A stretch of 64,000 nt of DNA from Charina bottae (lineage: Eukaryota > Chordata > Lepidosauria > Squamata > Charinaidae): the NCBI GenBank assembly GCA_023362775.1, contig JALMGJ010000002.1, positions 74,873,414 through 74,937,413 of the forward strand, read 5' to 3'. Every line of letters begins with the position of its first letter. The stretch's first letter is position 1. Shown piece after piece: positions 58,271 through 64,000 of the stretch. The notes below the pieces were generated by a model. The model worked only from the letters and a program-made list of their open reading frames with translations. It was not told the DNA's origin and made no database searches. The translations under genes and the position numbers were made by a program.

Positions 58271-58535
58271 TTGGTTGTTGTGGGTTTTCCGGGCTGTGTG
58301 GCCGTGTTCTGGCAGACTTGGTTCCTGACGTTTCGCCAGTAGCTGTGGCCTGCAGGAACACACACCCTCCACTTGGGCACAGAGAGAATCTTCTAGCTGT
58401 GCTCCTGTCCTCTGAAGATGCCAGCCACAGCTACTGGCAAAACGTTAGGAACCAGAACTGCCAGAACACGGCCACACAGCCCGGAAAACCCACAACAACC
58501 ATCGGATTCTGGCCGTGAAAGCCTTCGACTATACA
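58271..58535. mobile_element. Penelope-like element B2, foldback without coding sequence
   Basis: Two opposed family-B ends, 'ggttgttgtgggttttccgg' at the left and 'aacccacaacaaccatcgga' at the right, with 3' ends outwards. A 12-bp duplication with one mismatch, TTATTAGAGTAT at 58259-58270 and TTATTAGACTAT at 58536-58547, brackets it. Confidence 0.9.
58410..58456 (+). ncRNA. Hammerhead ribozyme motif, PLE B2 (G12A)
   Basis: CTGAAGA, a perfect GCCAG/CTGGC stem II, then AAAAC instead of GAAAC. The change again follows a C, as in copy A1. The opposite arm keeps GGCGAAACGTC but has lost the CTGAAGA half at the arm junction, so neither arm is a complete active core. Confidence 0.68.
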
Positions 58536-59552
58536 TTATTAGACTATACTTTATTAGGTTAAATATATTGTCTATAGTGGCTGGTTGCTGAATTATAGCT
58601 AAACAATTAAGGGTTTGATGGCCTAAATGTCAGTCATATTATTTAGCTATAAATTGTTGTTTGCTTGTATTTGATATACATACCCTTGTGTGGTTTCAAT
58701 ATGTCTCCTTCAAACAAGATTTCCATCAGTATGATTGGTTGAAGGAGTTACAGTTGAAATGCCACCAGATAGTTCTGCTAAAGAAAAACTAGGAAATTAA
58801 GATAAAAGAAACCAGCATACCCAATAGGTATGTAATGGTTTCTGATGTTCCCCCATCTTCTCTAAAATAGTAAATAAATCATCTTTTGCAAAGTAGTACA
58901 GGAATGTGCACCTGTGATGACTCTGGGGATTATTTTACTTTGGCCTTAGATAAGAGTTTGTATATGTGCTTTGACTAATTGAAAGGACATGTTAAATATT
59001 TTTGCAGAAAATAAGTTATCAGGCATCTGGATATTCTCAGTGATGAAGTATTAGTCTTATTCTTGGGACTGAAAAAGATTGCTCTCAGCTTTAGCAAGGA
59101 CTGTATTTCCATGAGAAAAAGAGTGTCTTTGATCAGTGTAAATGATCAGTACTTGAGAATCACCAACATAAAAATTCTTTGAACATGTAGCCAAGCCATT
59201 TAGCTTCCTTTATTTTTCATGGGTGAAGATGACTTGCTCATATGAGTCATTCTGAAATCCAAGTTGGTCCGCACAAGGCCTTCCAAGAAAGAATGCCTCC
59301 TGCCAACCACATGGCTCTGCAGTTGCCACCATCTTCGTTGCGATTTACTGGCATGCGTATACAGTAAGAGTGTGCCTGATTTCTAAGGCAGATTTTCCGT
59401 AGTAGAAAAGCTGTTGCTTTTGTTCACTATTCATTAAAACGCAGAGACAATTCTTTGCCGATTTCACTTTTAAAAAATAGACCGCTGATATAGTAACTGC
59501 TCATTTTTGTGTGGTAAAATTGAAGTTTTTCCTCCCTTTGTTTCTTTGCTAT

Positions 59553-59599
59553 CATTCATTCATTCATTCATTCATTCATTCATTCATTCATTCATTCAT
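59553..59599. repeat. (CATT)n microsatellite
   Basis: Eleven to twelve uninterrupted CATT units. Confidence 0.95.
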
Positions 59600-60384
59600 T
59601 TCCCAAATGAAAGTTCAGCTTGACTTTCAGGTTCAGGACTGTTGATATCTTTCCCAGTTATTCCATTCATTTATCAGGTCCACTTAATCTTTAAATTAAT
59701 GTGTATAATTTCCTCTAGCTGGTAGTGTTTAATTTTTTGTACTCTGCAACCTGGTTTGGTTTTCTTCTTTCTTTTTCCTTTTTCTTCTTCTTGTTGATAG
59801 ACATTTTCTCAGAACTTCCTGGTTATACTTAAGCATTTTATAATGATATAGTACAAATTCACCATTATAAATGGACATATAAGGAAAGTACAGGAGCCCT
59901 CCCCTGGGCTCAGGGTAACAGTCAATCACAAGGCTTTGACATTTTTAATAGTCTGTGACAGAGTGAGAATATACCAGGAGAAGACCTACAATTTCTATAA
60001 CTGAGCTCCATCAATTTAAGCCAATGCATCTGTATCTGTTATTTAGTTACATCTAGATAACTGCCACTGGATAAGAATAAAAAGAGAGTTTGATACCATG
60101 CGTTGTAGATATCACTAAATTACATGTTGTTCTCTAAACTTCTCCCAGAGTTTCTTACGTGATTAAAAAAAGAGGTTCTGTGAAACTTTAAAGTGAATGT
60201 TTCTGGTAAATACTGTAAATTGAGCAGTTGTCTTCAGAGTCCTACTATACGATGTACATGCATGTTTGTATGATGGAGTGCTCTCATGTGTGAGCACTTG
60301 TACTAAATGAGTGTAATAGTTCTGTAAAAAAAGTGTTTTTTTTTAAGTCCAACAACCCTTGTTCATACCTTCATTGAATGTACT

Positions 60385-60487
60385 CTTTGAGTTAGGATCA
60401 TAGAGTTGGGGGGAAGTTAAATATCCCTCAGTAGAAGCTCATCCCCAGCTAATATGTTTGTTTGTTTGTTTGTTTGTTTGTTTGTTT

Positions 60488-60520
<33 letters not shown>

Positions 60521-60950
60521 AGGAGCAATGTAGGAAGCAGATACATCATTCCTGGGAGTTGGCATCCAGTCTGCTTCACTATCTCCATTAAGGCAGAACT
60601 CAGTATTTCGTCTAGCATTCTGTTCTGCTGGTACCCGTTTCTTCTAATTTAAGGCCACAATCTTTTCTGCAGTTTCAAATCATTTGATCATTATCCTTTG
60701 GATAAATATGGAACATCTTTTGCATTAACAGCCTTTCATATATGTAGACTGCTATAATCTCTCTTCATAACTTTTCTCCTAGCTAAACTTATTTAGTTTT
60801 TTCCATTGCTCTGCAGAATTTGGTTTCCTGGTTGCCTTTCTCTGAATGCACTTCAGTTTCTTGATTTCCTCTACATGATGGACATTAGAATATCCTATTG
60901 ACCAGCTTCTGACTGACTCAGATTTCCTGTCAGTCCCTCAGTCTTTTTTT
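60385..60950 (-). repeat. Old CR1 LINE remnant with microsatellite insertion
   Basis: 'aggatcatagagttgggggg' at the left and 'gttgcctttctctgaatgca' with 'cttcagtttcttgatttcct' at the right follow the antisense CR1 order of the copy at 21160-23420, at lower similarity. A GTTT/AAAT microsatellite interrupts it. Confidence 0.6.
60458..60522. repeat. (GTTT)n then (AAAT)n microsatellite
   Basis: About eight GTTT units followed directly by eight AAAT units, a partly self-complementary pair. Confidence 0.93.
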
Positions 60951-61500
60951 CAAATGATGTATCCAGACTCAAGATGAATATGAGCAAAATAATAGATGAT
61001 ACTTGGATGACTGAAATGTGTAAATAAACTTAGTAATGCAATTTTATCAGCAACTTGTGAATATGTGAAAGTGGGTTAACTTATTGCTACTGTAGATTGC
61101 AAAAATTTTGTAATTTTATTTCTAACTTAGTTTCTGCTGGTCTTTTCTTAGAGCAGCTGTCTGCTGCTGTTAGAAGGACCCTCACAAAAGAATGCCTTTT
61201 AACAAATCATCCAGAGGCTCTTTAATTTTTGGAGTGAAATAAAAGCAGTAATATATCTTTTTGCATGTGTTTCCCAGGTGTATAATTTTAGTTATCTCAT
61301 GTTTTTATTTGCCAGCAGGATTCCAAGTCACATTTATTTAACTTAAGATCTATACATACTATGCATTTATATGATTGCATAAATATAAAATATTTCAGTG
61401 TAAATTAAAACTCAGCCAGTAGCATTCTTACAGATTGCAGGAACTTCAGATGATAATTTGGGAAGAACTTGTGAATATTACTGTTTCCCTTTTTCTAGTG

Positions 61501-61770
61501 CAGGGCTTTCCAAAGTTTTCCCACGGTGACACACCAACCGCCGCTGGTGTGTCACTGCGGGAAAACCCCGAAGTGCCGCCATTGCGGCAGCACGCAAAAA
61601 CCCGGAAGTGCTGCTGCCGCTTTCAGTTTTTGCGTGCCGCCGTTGGTGTGTCGCCGCGGGAAAACCTGGAAGCGCTGATGATGATCAGCGCTTCCAGGTT
61701 GTGTGGCAACACACCAGACTGTGTGTGGCGACACACTTTTGTGTCACGACACACAGTTTAGAAAGCTCTG
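61501..61770 (-). mobile_element. hAT MITE family 1, copy 4 (inverted)
   Basis: 270 bp starting CAGGGCTTTCCAAAG and ending GAAAGCTCTG, the reverse of copies 1-3. The perfect duplication TTCTAGTG lies at 61493-61500 and 61771-61778. Confidence 0.95.
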
Positions 61771-63249
61771 TTCTAGTGAGACAGATTTTTGTTGGCTAGT
61801 CGGCAGCAAATTATTTTACTATGACAGCATTAATTTTATCAACAAGAATGGATAACTAAAGTTTTGAAATTCAGTTACTTTGTATGACAGAAATGTGTTC
61901 CATGTAGCTGAACATATAAGCCCCACTACAACCTTATGGACTGATATAAAGAACATTTAGTGCTCTGGAAACAAAGAGATACGGGTTAAAGTCCTGGAGA
62001 AAATACATTAATAAATTAGATAAAAATATGAGAGGAACATCTTTACTTCTGTGTATTTCTAATCTTATAATACTAGTTCATTGTCTGATTCTCTGCTTCA
62101 GCTGGTAAAGCTCACCAGTATTAGAAGTTAGCTCTGTTTCCTTATAAGTTACTTTCCAGCTTGGAACATTACCTGGGATTCTGCCCAGAGTTTTGTAGAC
62201 CAACTAGTGAAAGAAAGCAGCATGGATACACATTTTTTAAAAAAGTATTGGCCTTTTAGTCTTGAACATTAATGAGTTCTTGAGAAATCAGACAATGGAA
62301 AGGAGGCCAGGCCCCAGAGTACTTAAGGAAGCAGGAAATGGCTATCCAGAAAATCAGCTCAGAAAATTGTACCGGAGTCATTTTTACCTTTGGAATTAAT
62401 CCAAATAGAACTATGGGAAGTACACCCCTGCCTAGAATTTGTATCACTGCATTTGATTATTTATGGAAAACGTTATGAAGGGATTATCCAAAATTCAGTT
62501 CTTTCCTTGTTTGCTTCAAAAAGGAGTATGTAAGGGAGTACTCTATACTATGTCAAATACAGTGATGAGGATGAAGACTGATAAAAGCAAACTCCAATCC
62601 CAGGCTTATGATAATGTGTGTCCCAGATGCTGATATTATGAAGCAGAAAAAAAGTATCAGCCATTAGAATGATGGGAGATTTTTCTTTTATTCCTTATAA
62701 TCAAGAAAGCTCATAAATAACAACCACTTTAGAGTAAGCTGATGCCAGTTTTTGTCACCAGAATATTACTTACAGTTTTTTGCAGGTTGCCTTTTATTAT
62801 GATGCTATCACTGCCGATAAACCAAACAGATTTTGGCGTCAGTATTTTATCAATATATGTAATCAATAAAATATTAAACAATGATGGACTTCAGAATCAA
62901 AGGATTCCCTATCATATAATTTGACACTAGTCTTTGCAATGCCCTTCGTGACATCAAAGCAGCACAACCAATTGCAGCTGAGAACTTGGAGCAAGACAAT
63001 AGCATATTCAAGCAAGGGAAGACAAATGCCTATGTCTAGTAAAAGGCAATAATGAGGCTTTAAGCTGCCCTTGTTTTCCCATAAAATCAGAGAAGAAGAA
63101 GAATACAAATATTTAACATGCAAAAGCTAAAGAAAGGGCAGTTAGAAAGGAAGAAGCTAGGTGGGGTGACCTGCTTACTCTGAAAACCACCCATTCACCC
63201 AAAGGTAAACTGACTTGATTACTACTTGACATTATATATATATATTATC

Positions 63250-63475
63250 CTGCCTTTATTATTTTTTTATAAATAACTCAAGGCGGCAAACATACCTAAT
63301 ACTCCTTCCTCCTCCTATTTTCCCTACAACAGCAACCCTGTGAGGTGAGTTGGGCTGAGAGAGAGGGACTGGCCCAAGGTCACCCAGCCGGCTTTCATGC
63401 CTAAGGCAGGACTAGAACTCTCAGTCTACTGGTTTCTCGCCCAGCACCTTAACCACAAGGCCAAACTGGCTCTTT
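63250..63475 (-). mobile_element. tRNA-type squamate SINE, near complete
   Basis: Read on the minus strand: AGAGCCAGTTTGGCCTTGTG head with an A-box-like TGGTTAAGGTGC, B box GAGTTCTAGTCC, body TGACCTTGGGCCAGTCCC, then 'gccgccttgagttatttata' and an AT-rich tail. This is the best copy of the family in the window. Confidence 0.82.
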
Positions 63476-63774
63476 AATTCTTCAGAGTACCTTAACTTTG
63501 TTTTTTCTGGGGAGATGAAAGACTTTTAAACAAAGCATTATGTTACAGCTGCACTCTATTTTTATTTTCTAAGAATGTCTTTGGCATCTCTGAGTGGACC
63601 AGTGCAAACCTGGAAATAATTGTGTTTTGCAGCATGCCATTATTATTTTTTAATTAAAGGTATAATATACTGTATATTATTATGATCAGCCTGAAATCAA
63701 TCTACTGCAGAGTGAAGGCTTCTTCGGTTGAGATTATGGACTGTAACCTGTCACCCTGATCCAGTGATTGTTGG

Positions 63775-63925
63775 CAGGTAGATGTTTTTCAACTTCCCAG
63801 TCTAGGGTTGAGAGTGAGTTACTGGCCCAAAGTTACCCAGCCAGCTTCAATGCCTAAGGAGGACTAAAAACTGGGTCTCCCCACTTTTAGTCTAGTATGT
63901 TAACTACTACTTCACAGTGACTGTA
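63775..63925 (-). repeat. tRNA-type squamate SINE, decayed
   Basis: 'gttactggcccaaagttacc', 'cagccagcttcaatgcctaa', 'ggaggactaaaaactgggtc' follow the copy at 63250-63475 in order, with more substitutions. Confidence 0.7.
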
Positions 63926-64000
63926 ATCAAAATACATATATAGTGTGTCCCAGAAGTAAATAGGGCAGTTAACAAAATAAATTATTTCCTCCTCCTCCTC

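Larger units (their letters stand above)
49877..64000 (+). other. ERC2: ERC2 intron, at least 14.1 kb, open at the window end
   Basis: Starts GTACAT. It contains the coding Penelope-like element B1 (52176), foldback B2 (58271), two hAT MITEs (57431, 61501), SINEs (55215, 56025, 63250, 63775), a CR1 remnant (60385) and microsatellites. No further ERC2 exon is visible. The stretches 49880-52130, 53330-55200, 58560-59540 and 61790-63230 hold nothing that I recognise. Confidence 0.75.

Overview
The window is intronic vertebrate DNA from a squamate reptile, most likely a snake or a close lizard relative. The evidence is the host gene together with the repeat set: a BovB LINE, Sauria-type SINEs with a BovB-like tail, L2, CR1 and L1 LINEs, Penelope-like elements, a Ty1/copia element, and hAT and Tc1/mariner MITEs. 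There is no prokaryotic content. The lineage call is from recognition of repeat types, not from a database search.

Host gene. Four plus-strand coding exons at 27679-27816, 32710-32850, 34637-34777 and 49683-49876 join in frame into the coiled-coil part of the presynaptic active-zone protein ERC2 (CAST/ELKS2). The window starts and ends inside introns. A 36-bp in-frame candidate microexon lies at 37600-37635, inside the 14.9-kb intron before the last exon. It has good splice sites and a UGC next to the acceptor, the arrangement typical of neuronal microexons.

Region 1-27.7 kb is a nested transposon graveyard. It holds a Ty1/copia element (352-5390, minus) with both LTRs, a 5-bp target duplication and a primer site matching a half tRNA-iMet; a Penelope-like element with a long open RT/GIY-YIG frame in a foldback (5551-8652); an internally deleted BovB (9188-11801); a retroelement remnant split by another Penelope fragment (about 12070-14130); an old L2 (15645-16290); a truncated BovB (17846-18230); an L1 (about 18515-21112) carrying a Penelope foldback; and a CR1 interrupted by a SINE and an L2 (21160-23420). 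From 23.4 to 27.7 kb the sequence is mostly unrecognised intron.

Region 27.7-64 kb is ERC2 exons and introns sprinkled with younger small elements: four hAT MITEs with perfect 8-bp target duplications, a 105-bp hAT hairpin, three Tc1/mariner MITEs, three further Penelope-like foldbacks (one coding for a GIY-YIG domain), tRNA-type SINEs, microsatellites, and two adjacent AT-rich palindromes at 47592-47810.

The most interesting layer beyond the gene is RNA. The ends of the Penelope-like elements carry hammerhead-ribozyme cores (CTGAAGA, stem II, GAAAC). Several insertions share the same foldback shape, with their 3' ends facing outwards and target duplications of about 11-20 bp. The copy with the long open reading frame has lost the catalytic G of the GAAA box in both arms, apparently by CpG decay.
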